Positions 1 through 5,964 of a stretch of 11,387 nt of DNA are shown here, one piece after another; within the stretch, counting starts at the first letter, position 1, and the number at the start of each line of letters is the position of its first letter. The stretch is from a bacterium (GTDB lineage Bacteria > SZUA-79 > Acidulodesulfobacterales > Acidulodesulfobacteraceae), in contig JAJYHI010000031.1 in NCBI GenBank assembly GCA_021784835.1, positions 1 to 11,387 on the forward strand, in the 5' to 3' direction. Position numbers and translations under genes: made by a program. The notes beneath the pieces are model-generated. The model did no database searches. It saw only the letters and a list, made by a program, of their open reading frames with translations, and was not told the origin of the DNA.

Positions 1-124
1 TCGTAACCCTCGTCGCCAGCTTACACTGCTGTCCGTCCCTTGCGGTTAAATCGGTAATTAAAATCTTTTTAGGCTTTGCGATTTCTATCGAGCCTTCTTG
101 CAACATAGTTTCGATATTTTTCAT
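1..124 (-). CDS. cfiA: Carboxyltransferase (large) subunit of a biotin-dependent carboxylase, N-terminal fragment; probable 2-oxoglutarate carboxylase large subunit
   Basis: Only the first 41 codons are present; the gene runs off the left edge. The start is ATG at 122-124 with a strong GGAGG Shine-Dalgarno five bases upstream. The visible protein contains DLTARDGQQCKLATRV (about residues 25-40). This is the first conserved block of the HMGL-like carboxyltransferase domain found in pyruvate carboxylase subunit B, oxaloacetate decarboxylase alpha and 2-oxoglutarate carboxylase large subunit; its Asp, Arg and Gln belong to the metal and substrate site. It follows the biotin carboxylase gene after 18 bp, so the two are surely co-transcribed and form one enzyme. 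The form DLTARDGQQCK, rather than the commoner DTTLRDAHQS, is what I remember from CfiA of Hydrogenobacter, but this is memory and not a search. The biotin-carrying C-terminus would lie outside the window. Pyruvate carboxylase subunit B is the main alternative. Confidence 0.75.
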   Translation of the reverse strand, partial: MKNIETMLQEGSIEIAKPKKILITDLTARDGQQCKLATRVT

Positions 125-142
125 TTATTCCTCCGTTATAGA

Positions 143-1561
143 CTATAAACCGTGATACGCCGACAAGGCGGCGCTAATAAAAGCTACAAAATCTTCTTTA
201 TCTCTCTGCACTTCATATTCAAAAACATCCGGATTTTCTTTTAAATAATTAGTGGAAAAAAGTCCAGTTTTAAAATTATCTTTTTTAATTATCTTTTTTA
301 TAATAGGTATCGTCGTTTTAATGCCTTTAATTTCGTAAGTTTCTAATGCTTCATAAGTTCTGCTTATAGCTTCTTCAAACGTATTGCCCCAGCAGATTAA
401 TTTGCCGATCATAGAATCGTAATAAGGAGTTACTTCAAAGCCTACCGATGCCGCGCTTTCTATTCTTATACCGTTGCCTCCTGGAACGTAATAGCGTTCT
501 ATAGTGCCGATGCTCGGACGAAAATCGTTTTTCGGGTCTTCCGCATTTATTCTGCATTCTATGGCAAATCCCTTTAGCTTGACGTCTTCCTGTTTTATTG
601 ATAATTTATTGCCGGCGGCGATTTTAATCTGCTCTTTAACTATGTCGAATCCGGTAATGCTTTCGGTAACGGGATGTTCTACCTGAACCCTCGTGTTCAT
701 TTCTATAAAATATATATTACCCGACAAATCGGAAACGAATTCCATGGTGCCTGCGCTGTAATAGCCTATATCCCTGCATGCCTTAACAGCGGCATCGCCG
801 TAAAATTTACGTTTTTCTTCGGTTAAAACCATAGACGGCGCTATTTCTATCATTTTTTGATTTTTTCTCTGAATAGAACAGTCTCTTTCGCCAAGATGAA
901 CTACGTTGCCGAATTTATCGCCGAGAATTTGGAACTCTATATGTTTCGGATTTTCGATAAACTTTTCTAAAAGCAGTTCTCCGTTGCCGAATGCTTTAAG
1001 CGCTTCAGCGTAAGCATTTTCATAATTGGTCTTTACTTCTCCGGCATTGCGGCATAACCTTATTCCTCTTCCTCCGCCGCCTGCGGTAGCCTTAAGAAGA
1101 ACGGGGTAACCTATTTTTTCCGCTATTTCAAGGGCTTCTTCGGCAGACTTTAATATGCCGTCGCTGCCCGGAACGGTAATAACGCCGGCTTTTTTCATAA
1201 TTTCTTTCGACCTTGCTTTATCGCCCATAAGCCTTATAACTTCCGACGAAGGTCCGATAAAATTAATATTATTGTCTTCGGCAGCTTTTGCGAAATCTTC
1301 GTTTTCGGCAAGAAATCCGTAACCTGGATGAATTGCGTCCGCTCCTATAGATTTAGCAAGGTCTATTATAAGCTGATAGTTAAGATAAGTATCGAGAGGG
1401 TTTGCGCCTATCATATAAGCTTCGTCGGCCATTTTTACGTGCCGCGCTGTCGGTTCTACGTCGGAAAAAATAGCCGCAGTAGGTATGCCGAGCTCTTTCG
1501 ACGCCCTTATTATTCTGCAGGCTATTTCACCCCTGTTCGCTACTAAAATTTTATTAAACAT
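143..1561 (-). CDS. cfiB: Biotin carboxylase subunit (AccC/PycA/CfiB family); probable 2-oxoglutarate carboxylase small subunit
   Basis: This 472-residue protein is a full-length biotin carboxylase. It uses ATP and bicarbonate to carboxylate the biotin carried by its partner subunit. The ANRGEIACR N-terminus (8-16), the ATP-grasp glycine loop GGGGRGIR (161-168), RDCSIQRKNQK (226-236, including the catalytic-site Lys236) and EMNTRVQVEHPVTE (287-300) are all intact, as are the ATP-binding lysines 116 and 159. There is no biotinyl domain, so it works with the downstream gene, which begins 18 bp after its stop. The ATG at 1561 is preceded by an AGGGAGG Shine-Dalgarno about 12 bases away, rather far. 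The C-terminal tail (RDKEDFVAFISA, ending YHGL) resembles what I recall of the Hydrogenobacter CfiB tail. Together with isocitrate dehydrogenase upstream, this favours 2-oxoglutarate carboxylase. The family is near certain; the substrate is perhaps 60% (otherwise pyruvate, PycA). An acetyl-CoA carboxylase role is least likely given the partner. Confidence 0.82.
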   Translation of the reverse strand: MFNKILVANRGEIACRIIRASKELGIPTAAIFSDVEPTARHVKMADEAYMIGANPLDTYLNYQLIIDLAKSIGADAIHPGYGFLAENEDFAKAAEDNNINFIGPSSEVIRLMGDKARSKEIMKKAGVITVPGSDGILKSAEEALEIAEKIGYPVLLKATAGGGGRGIRLCRNAGEVKTNYENAYAEALKAFGNGELLLEKFIENPKHIEFQILGDKFGNVVHLGERDCSIQRKNQKMIEIAPSMVLTEEKRKFYGDAAVKACRDIGYYSAGTMEFVSDLSGNIYFIEMNTRVQVEHPVTESITGFDIVKEQIKIAAGNKLSIKQEDVKLKGFAIECRINAEDPKNDFRPSIGTIERYYVPGGNGIRIESAASVGFEVTPYYDSMIGKLICWGNTFEEAISRTYEALETYEIKGIKTTIPIIKKIIKKDNFKTGLFSTNYLKENPDVFEYEVQRDKEDFVAFISAALSAYHGL

Positions 1562-1596
1562 TATTTTAAAAATCCTCCCTCAGATTAATTCGGTTC

Positions 1597-1615
1597 ACTT
1601 GGATACTAACCAAGT
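1597..1615. repeat. Small hairpin over the osmC stop codon
   Basis: A 6-bp perfect inverted repeat (ACTTGG at 1597-1602 on the plus strand, pairing with CCAAGT at 1610-1615) has a 7-base loop that contains the stop codon of the OsmC gene. It lies in the 44-bp spacer before the biotin carboxylase gene. There is no T tract after it in the minus direction, so it is not a convincing terminator. It may be an intercistronic RNA hairpin or chance. Confidence 0.3.
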
Positions 1616-2013
1616 TTAATGCTGTAGGTTATAGGGCAAGCTTTGTTTACTAAATAAGCAATGCTGCAGGAACTGGTAAGAGCTTCTTCTACGGCTTTTT
1701 TAACGTCTTCTTCGGTTATTCCTTTGCCTTTTACTGTAAAGCTTAACATTATTTTCGTGAATACCTTCGGTTTTTCTTCCCTTCTTTCGCTGTCGGTATC
1801 GACTATTACGTCTTCTACATGTTTGCCCGCTTTATGAAGCGCTTCGTATGCATGTATTCCCATGCAGCCTGCAATAGAATACAAGAATAACTCGGGAGGT
1901 CTTATTCCCCTTCCCTTGCCGCCGACGTATCCTGCCGCATCTATATTAATTTCGCCGGATTCGCTCTTGCCGACAAAATGAAAATCTTCTTTTTGTTTAA
2001 CGGTTAATTTCAT
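1606..2013 (-). CDS. OsmC-family thiol peroxidase-like protein
   Basis: This 135-residue protein has the size and layout of a single OsmC/Ohr-fold subunit. It has an N-terminal beta region, the helix motif RPPELFLYSIAGCMGIHAYE (about 39-58) with Cys50 at the position of the peroxidatic cysteine, and a C-terminal SSCSIAYLVNKACPITY segment with Cys116 and Cys126. Cys116 matches the usual second redox cysteine of the family. Such proteins reduce organic hydroperoxides with dithiols, often lipoyl-linked ones; the cytoplasmic dimer is known from the family, not visible here. It sits between icd (68 bp upstream) and the biotin carboxylase gene (44 bp downstream), so it is most likely in the same operon. 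The start is ATG at 2013, with GGAGG four bases upstream. A role in protecting oxygen-sensitive carbon metabolism is inference. The exact substrate and subfamily (OsmC, Ohr or YhfA-like) are not resolved. Confidence 0.85.
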   Translation of the reverse strand: MKLTVKQKEDFHFVGKSESGEINIDAAGYVGGKGRGIRPPELFLYSIAGCMGIHAYEALHKAGKHVEDVIVDTDSERREEKPKVFTKIMLSFTVKGKGITEEDVKKAVEEALTSSCSIAYLVNKACPITYSIKLG

Positions 2014-2081
2014 ATAACCTCCGGAATTGATTTTAAATCTTATTTTAAATAATCGTTTTAAATTATATTTATTCTGTATTT

Positions 2082-3341
2082 TTAAATCTCTTTTATTATA
2101 TGTTGACCAAACTCCACGGTACTCAGTTCTACGGCTTTTTTGTCTAATTTTTCAAAACCGGTGTAAATATCCCTTGTGCCGTTACCTTGATAAATAGTTC
2201 TTTTCACGGCATCGTAAACAAGTTTCGCAGCCTCGTTAAAACCTATATACTCAAGCATCATTGCTCCCGAAAGTGTAATAGAAAGCGGGTTCGCTATCCC
2301 CTTACCGGCGATATCCATGCCTACGCCGTGCGTGCTTTCAAAAAGAGCGTAGCCGTCGCCGATATTACCGCTCGGCACGAAACCCGGTCCGCCGACTAAC
2401 GCCGAAGCAAGGTCGGAAATATAATCGCCGTTTAAATTTTGCGTAATAATAACATCGTATGCATTAGGATTTAAAACCAACTGCATAAGCATCTGGTCGG
2501 TAATAACTTTGGATAATTTTATTTTTCCGGTCGCACCTGTTTCCGTTGAAATTTTATCTTTAAATTCGTCTTCTTTTGCTACTTCAAACGCCCAGTTTAA
2601 AAATGCGCCTTCGGTAGCTTTCATTATATTGCCCTTACCTGCAACGGCGATAGATTTTTTACCGTTATCTATAGCATATCTGAAAGCCTTTCTTACGTGC
2701 CTTTTAGTCTTAAATTCGCTCATGGGCTTTATGGTGATTCCGGCATCTTCCGGTATTGCGTCTTCTTTAACCCCCATTTCTTTTATAAAGAAATTGCGCA
2801 CCTTTTTTGCGCCTTCGCAACCTGCCATATATTCTATAGCCATATAAACGTCGTCGGAATTTTCCCTGAAAATCGTAACGTCCACTCTTTCAGGATCCGG
2901 AATCGGCGTAGGCTGACCAAGATAATAAACAGGCCTGATAGCAGAATAAAAATCCATAGACTGCCTTAATATCGAATTTAAAGATTTTCCTGGTTTGCCG
3001 ACCGGAGTTCCAAGCGGACCTTTTATGGAAACTACGCTGCGTTTAAGTATTTCTAAGGTCTCCGCGGGCATTCTTTCCAAACCGTTAGATTCTGCTTTGT
3101 CTCCTGCGACTGCTTCTACCCAGTATATTTTTTTTGAATGTCCGTAAGCTTTTTTCATTGCGGCATTTACTACGTTAAGCATTACGGGAGTAATCTCCGG
3201 ACCTATGCCGTCTCCGCTTATAAAAGGTATTATAGGATTATTAGGCACTTCTAAGCTATGGTCGCTTTTTAATGTTATAAATTTGCCGTCTTTAGGTATG
3301 TTTATTTTACCGTCCCATAAAAAAACGTTTTCGTTTTTCAT
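2082..3341 (-). CDS. icd: Isocitrate dehydrogenase, predicted NAD-specific
   Basis: This 419-residue protein aligns end to end with the E. coli-type homodimeric isocitrate dehydrogenase (416 residues), which interconverts isocitrate and 2-oxoglutarate plus CO2. Visible residues include the substrate-binding, normally phosphorylatable serine in GKSLNSILRQ (Ser120), Arg126, Arg136 and Arg159, the catalytic-loop tyrosine in ENSDDVY (Tyr166), Lys236, and the metal aspartates 282, 306 and 310 (NLNGDYISD). In the cofactor loop THGVGMDIAGKGIANP, Asp343, Ile344 and Ala350 replace the Lys, Tyr and Val of the NADP enzyme, and Tyr331 replaces Cys332 of E. coli. This set indicates NAD specificity. The ATG at 3341 has AAGGAA about seven bases upstream. 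A strong-looking promoter lies at 3417-3445. With the carboxylase genes downstream, it may act in the reductive direction (oxalosuccinate reduction); that is inference, and an oxidative TCA role is possible. Confidence 0.93.
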   Translation of the reverse strand: MKNENVFLWDGKINIPKDGKFITLKSDHSLEVPNNPIIPFISGDGIGPEITPVMLNVVNAAMKKAYGHSKKIYWVEAVAGDKAESNGLERMPAETLEILKRSVVSIKGPLGTPVGKPGKSLNSILRQSMDFYSAIRPVYYLGQPTPIPDPERVDVTIFRENSDDVYMAIEYMAGCEGAKKVRNFFIKEMGVKEDAIPEDAGITIKPMSEFKTKRHVRKAFRYAIDNGKKSIAVAGKGNIMKATEGAFLNWAFEVAKEDEFKDKISTETGATGKIKLSKVITDQMLMQLVLNPNAYDVIITQNLNGDYISDLASALVGGPGFVPSGNIGDGYALFESTHGVGMDIAGKGIANPLSITLSGAMMLEYIGFNEAAKLVYDAVKRTIYQGNGTRDIYTGFEKLDKKAVELSTVEFGQHIIKEI

Positions 3342-3416
3342 TATATATTCCTTTTAAAATTATCGTTATTTTAATTAATTATTAAATTAAACGGATTAAA
3401 AAATATGATGGCATTG

Positions 3417-3445
3417 ATTATAATAAAACATTTTTTTAAAATCAA
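3417..3445 (-). promoter_or_regulatory. Sigma-70-type promoter of the icd operon, on a duplicated segment
   Basis: On the minus strand, TTGATT (3440-3445) and TATAAT (3417-3422) are separated by exactly 17 bases. The -10 is perfect and the -35 keeps TTGA. The predicted transcript would start near 3410 and give a leader of about 70 bases before the icd ATG. The region upstream of the -35 is A/T-rich and could act as an UP element. The same segment occurs in front of the carbonic anhydrase gene. Confidence 0.7.
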
Positions 3446-3467
3446 GCAAAAAAAATAAAAACATTAA
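3417..3467. repeat. Direct repeat copy 1, between carbonic anhydrase and icd
   Basis: Positions 3417-3452 are identical over 36 bases to 4160-4195 (offset 743). After a 3-base difference in the length of an A run, the similarity continues over TAAAAAC and a few more bases to about 3467. The repeat carries the promoter, and its far end reaches the stop codon of the carbonic anhydrase gene (3464-3466). Confidence 0.9.
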
Positions 3468-4099
3468 TTTATTTTTTCAAAAATATCTCCGCCGAACGAA
3501 TAGTTATAAACATCTCCGGTTTCTATATCGTAATGCCATCCGTATATATTTATATCTTTATTTTCTTTAATATAAGGATAAGAATTGAGGTGTTTAAGCT
3601 GTTCTTTTATATTCTCTCTTTCGGTAAGCGCCGCTATCTGTTTTTCCGTAAATTTTTCGCCGTTTTCGCCCGCTTTCCTGATATGTTCGGATACTATTTT
3701 TTTTGCGCTGCCTGCAAGCTCAAGCCATTTTTTTGTATGCGGAATATGTTTTAAATCCTGGTCGGACATATATAGAGCCCTGCATCCTCCGCAGTTTGAA
3801 TGTCCGCATACTACTATATTACTGACTTTTAAAACATTTATTGCATATTCTATAGCCGAAGTCGTCGCAAGATATTCGGCTACGTTTCTATATGGAGGCA
3901 CTAAATTTGCTATATTTCTGACGACGAAAAGTTCGCCGGGGAGAGACTTAGTTATTAAGGTGGGAACAACTCTGGAATCGGAACATCCGATAAAAAGCGT
4001 GTGCGGACTCTGTCCATCCGCTATTTTCTTAAATAGTTCGCTGTATTTTTTATACTCGTTATTATTGAAATCGATAACTCCGTCAAATAAACTTGCCAT
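3464..4099 (-). CDS. can: Beta-class carbonic anhydrase
   Basis: This 211-residue protein is a complete beta-carbonic anhydrase, which interconverts CO2 and bicarbonate with a zinc ion in the cytoplasm. The zinc site is clear: Cys39 and Asp41-Arg43 in CSDSRVVP, then His100 and Cys103 in GHSNCGGCRAL. The Asp-Arg dyad and the RNIANLVPPY segment (61-70) are typical of the bacterial clade. The start is ATG at 4099 with a short AGG-type ribosome site upstream; the promoter at 4160-4188 would give a leader of about 54 bases. It lies upstream of, and in the same direction as, icd and the biotin carboxylase genes, and may supply them with bicarbonate (inference). It is flanked by two nearly identical direct repeats, so promoter plus gene form a 743-bp unit. 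It may be transcribed alone, since icd has its own promoter copy. Confidence 0.95.
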   Translation of the reverse strand: MASLFDGVIDFNNNEYKKYSELFKKIADGQSPHTLFIGCSDSRVVPTLITKSLPGELFVVRNIANLVPPYRNVAEYLATTSAIEYAINVLKVSNIVVCGHSNCGGCRALYMSDQDLKHIPHTKKWLELAGSAKKIVSEHIRKAGENGEKFTEKQIAALTERENIKEQLKHLNSYPYIKENKDINIYGWHYDIETGDVYNYSFGGDIFEKIN

Positions 4100-4159
4100 A
4101 ACTGCGACCTATTATTTATTATTGATTTTAAAACGAATTATTATAAAAAATTAGTTCTT

Positions 4160-4188
4160 ATTATAATAAAACATTTTTTTAAAATCAA
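4160..4188 (-). promoter_or_regulatory. Sigma-70-type promoter of the carbonic anhydrase gene, on a duplicated segment
   Basis: On the minus strand, TTGATT (4183-4188) and TATAAT (4160-4165) are separated by 17 bases, with the same spacer as the icd promoter. The predicted start is near 4153, about 54 bases before the ATG at 4099. Confidence 0.7.
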
Positions 4189-4207
4189 GCAAAAATAAAA
4201 ACTTTAA
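4160..4207. repeat. Direct repeat copy 2, upstream of carbonic anhydrase
   Basis: This is the partner of 3417-3467: 36 identical bases (4160-4195), with similarity fading out around 4207. Both copies have the same orientation, so recombination between them would delete or duplicate the carbonic anhydrase gene together with one promoter. Confidence 0.9.
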
Positions 4208-4265
4208 TCATGCAATAGAACAAAAAACCTCTATAATATGTTCTAACGATTGGAAAAACGTTTAA

Positions 4266-4433
4266 GAAAAAAGCGTAAGATTTTATTTTACGTTTACGAA
4301 AAGCAACAATTAACTATCAGAGAAAAAGGTGTCAGATTTTATTTTACGTTTACGAAAAGTAGCAATTAACTATCAGAGAAAAAGGTGTCAGATTTTATTT
4401 TACGTTTACGAAAAGTAGTAATTAACTATCAGG
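4266..4433. repeat. 56-bp tandem repeat, three copies
   Basis: The copies are 4266-4321, 4322-4377 and 4378-4433. Copies 2 and 3 differ at two positions; copy 1 differs from copy 2 at five, three of them in the GGTGTCA head. Each unit begins GAAAAAGGTGTCAGATTTTA (as read in copies 2 and 3) and includes TTTACGTTTACGAAAAG. The unit length is not a multiple of three, and the reading frames are broken by stops, so this is not a protein repeat. Confidence 0.95.
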
Positions 4434-4465
4434 GTGTTGCGTAAAATTAATCTGACACCTTTTTC
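4378..4465. repeat. REPIN-like inverted repeat (last tandem unit plus inverted head)
   Basis: The head of the third unit (4378-4404) is matched in inverted orientation by 4440-4465. The reverse complement of the right arm reads GAAAAAGGTGTCAGATTAAT, then TTTACG. The arms are 26-27 bases with one gap and one mismatch, around a loop of about 35 bases. The same head sequence recurs at 5844-5936, so this is a dispersed repeat family. REP/REPIN identity is inferred from size, layout and intergenic position; no transposase is in the window. Confidence 0.75.
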
Positions 4466-4473
4466 ATATATTT

Positions 4474-5712
4474 TTATTGCCGGTTAAAATCGTTTAAAAA
4501 ATATTTAAACAGTTTAGAACCGGAGTCAAAAAATAAACCGCTGTTTTGCGCTAACGTTTCGGAATAATTAACGGATGAGTATTTATCTGCCGCCTGTTTT
4601 TCCGTTTTAGTAGAAAAACCGCAGAACGGCACCGGTTCCGGAGTATGCTTTTTTAATTTAACCTGATTGTAATGGTCCGGCAAAATCATTACCGTATAAT
4701 CGCCGAATTTCTTAAGTCCTTCAAGCACTCCTCCGGCGATAAATTTGTCGAAATCTTCTATAGCTTTAAGTTTTAAATCTATTTTTCCTTCATGTGAAGC
4801 TTCGTCGGTCGCTTCTACGTGAATATAAACAAAATCTCCGCCATTTAAAGATTTCATCCCGTATTCTACTTTACCTGCATAATTGGTATCCAAATATCCG
4901 GTAGCGCCTGGAACGTCTATAACTTTAAGTCCGGCATATTTTCCTATACCTTTTACCAAATCTACGGCGGAAATAACCGAACCTTCAAGTCCGTAAGCTT
5001 CTTTCATGGTCGGCATGGAAGGTTTATATCCCTGTCCCCAGAGCCAAATTGAATTTGCCGGCAATTTACCTGCGGCGATTCTTTTTTTGTTTACTTCGTG
5101 ATTTTCTAATATTTTTTCTGCTTTTTTCATTATTTCGACTATTTCGGAACTTGAAGCCGTGCCGTGAGGAATATATTCGTCTATCTGCAAATCGGGAATG
5201 TCATGCGGCGCAACCGTTTGAAGACCGTTTATGTCTATATTTTTGACTACGAGAAGATGCCTGTAGCTGACGCCGGGGTAAAAACGGAACCTGTCGCCGC
5301 CGAGTTCTTTCCGAAAAGTTTCAATAATCTGCTTTGCCTCTTCCGTGGTAATATGTCCGCCGGAATAGTCGTGCATATATTTTTTGCCGTTTTTCTCAAG
5401 TATATTTACTAGATTAAGCCTGAACGCAACGTCGTCTTTGCCGAGTTCGACGCCCATGCTTGCGGCTTCGAGAGGCGACCTTCCGGTATAATAATTTAAA
5501 GGATCATATCCGAGTATCGACATAGAACCTATATCACTGCCGGGAAGACATCCGTCCGGAATAGTTTTCATTAAACCGGTAACTCCTCTTGCCGCCACGG
5601 AATCCATATTCGGCGTTTTAGCGTACTCAAGGGGCGTCTTGCCGCCGAGTTCGGATAACGGGGTATCGGCCATGCCGTCGGGGCATAAAATAACGTATTT
5701 ATGTTTATTCAT
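4474..5712 (-). CDS. ApgM-family phosphotransferase, probable homoserine kinase (alternative: cofactor-independent phosphoglycerate mutase)
   Basis: This 412-residue protein belongs to the alkaline-phosphatase-like ApgM family (COG3635). Visible are the metal aspartate in PDGMAD (Asp12), the serine nucleophile motif PGSDIGSMSILGYDP (Ser59), GRSPLEAASMGV (77-88), WLWGQG (223-228), VEATDEASHEG (Asp303, His307), PDH (Asp346, His347) and HTPEPVPF (His356). The segment after PDH reads YNQVKLKK, where I expect PTPISLRT in relatives. It follows hom and thrC in the same direction and no classical thrB is present, which matches the subfamily named 'proposed homoserine kinase' (TIGR02535). That role would give homoserine phosphate for thrC. 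Phosphoglycerate mutase is the usual automatic name and cannot be excluded. The ATG at 5712 directly follows an in-frame stop; the nearest Shine-Dalgarno (AGGAGG) lies about 14 bases away, unusually far. Repeats of one family flank the gene on both sides. Confidence 0.85.
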   Translation of the reverse strand: MNKHKYVILCPDGMADTPLSELGGKTPLEYAKTPNMDSVAARGVTGLMKTIPDGCLPGSDIGSMSILGYDPLNYYTGRSPLEAASMGVELGKDDVAFRLNLVNILEKNGKKYMHDYSGGHITTEEAKQIIETFRKELGGDRFRFYPGVSYRHLLVVKNIDINGLQTVAPHDIPDLQIDEYIPHGTASSSEIVEIMKKAEKILENHEVNKKRIAAGKLPANSIWLWGQGYKPSMPTMKEAYGLEGSVISAVDLVKGIGKYAGLKVIDVPGATGYLDTNYAGKVEYGMKSLNGGDFVYIHVEATDEASHEGKIDLKLKAIEDFDKFIAGGVLEGLKKFGDYTVMILPDHYNQVKLKKHTPEPVPFCGFSTKTEKQAADKYSSVNYSETLAQNSGLFFDSGSKLFKYFLNDFNRQ

Positions 5713-5811
5713 CTAATTAAATAAATCCTCCTTTTTCAATTTGTGGTCGCCGTATGCTTTGGCGGTGCCTAAAAAGATATCAAAAGTCAATTATGTCAAT
5801 TATATTGTTTC

Positions 5812-5857
5812 GATTCCGGAAAAGGTGTCAGGTGTCAGATTCCGGAAAAGGTGTCAG
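5812..5857. repeat. 26-bp direct duplication of the REP head
   Basis: The 20-base sequence at 5812-5831 (GATTCCGGAAAAGGTGTCAG) recurs exactly at 5838-5857, offset 26. A GTGTCAG microduplication lies between. The second copy is the left arm of the adjacent inverted repeat. Confidence 0.9.
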
Positions 5858-5936
5858 ATTAATTTTTTTTGCAAATAACTTTTTATGTTAATTGACTGTT
5901 TAGTATGCAAAAAAAATAAAATCTGACACCTTTTCC
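5844..5936. repeat. REPIN-like inverted repeat, second copy of the family
   Basis: The left arm 5844-5873 begins GGAAAAGGTGTCAGATT and ends with a T run and GCA. It is matched by the right arm 5906-5936 in inverted orientation, differing by a short indel, around a loop of about 32 bases. A degenerate third head in inverted orientation lies at 5940-5951. The head is the same as at 4322-4336 and 4378-4392, but the spacer is unrelated. Confidence 0.8.
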
Positions 5937-5964
5937 TCCTGACACTTTTTCACACCGGCAATTT

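Larger units (their letters stand above)
4100..4473. other. 374-bp intergenic region between the ApgM-family gene and carbonic anhydrase
   Basis: This stretch holds no credible gene. From right to left it contains an inverted repeat arm (4440-4465), a 56-bp tandem repeat (4266-4433), an A/T-rich stretch of about 60 bp (4205-4265) and the promoter repeat (4160-4207). No run of T after a GC-rich hairpin was seen, so the end of the upstream transcript may depend on the repeat hairpins. Confidence 0.8.

Noticed and set aside
143..1561. Biotin carboxylase of acetyl-CoA carboxylase (fatty acid synthesis)
   Set aside because: The next gene encodes an HMGL-type carboxyltransferase that acts on 2-oxo acids, not AccB or AccA/AccD.
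1597..1615. Rho-independent terminator after the OsmC gene
   Set aside because: The stem is only 6 bp and no T tract follows in the direction of transcription; the next gene is 44 bp away with its own good ribosome site.
3585..4154. A long plus-strand open frame opposite the carbonic anhydrase gene
   Set aside because: It is the antisense shadow of a gene with an intact zinc site; its hydrophobic, Phe/Ser-rich translation is what antisense of an A/T-rich gene gives.
4216..4245. Inverted repeat TAGAAC / GTTCTA as an operator
   Set aside because: Only 6-bp arms around an 18-base centre in A/T-rich DNA; this is expected by chance.
4266..4465. CRISPR array
   Set aside because: The 56-bp units are directly adjacent with no variable spacers, and no cas genes are present.
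4266..4465. Short peptide coding in the 56-bp repeats
   Set aside because: The unit length is not a multiple of three, so the frame changes in each copy and stops interrupt it.
5713..5811. Promoter for the ApgM-family gene using the perfect TTGACA on the minus strand
   Set aside because: No acceptable -10 hexamer lies 16-18 bases downstream; the TATAAT nearby lies upstream of the TTGACA and has no matching -35.
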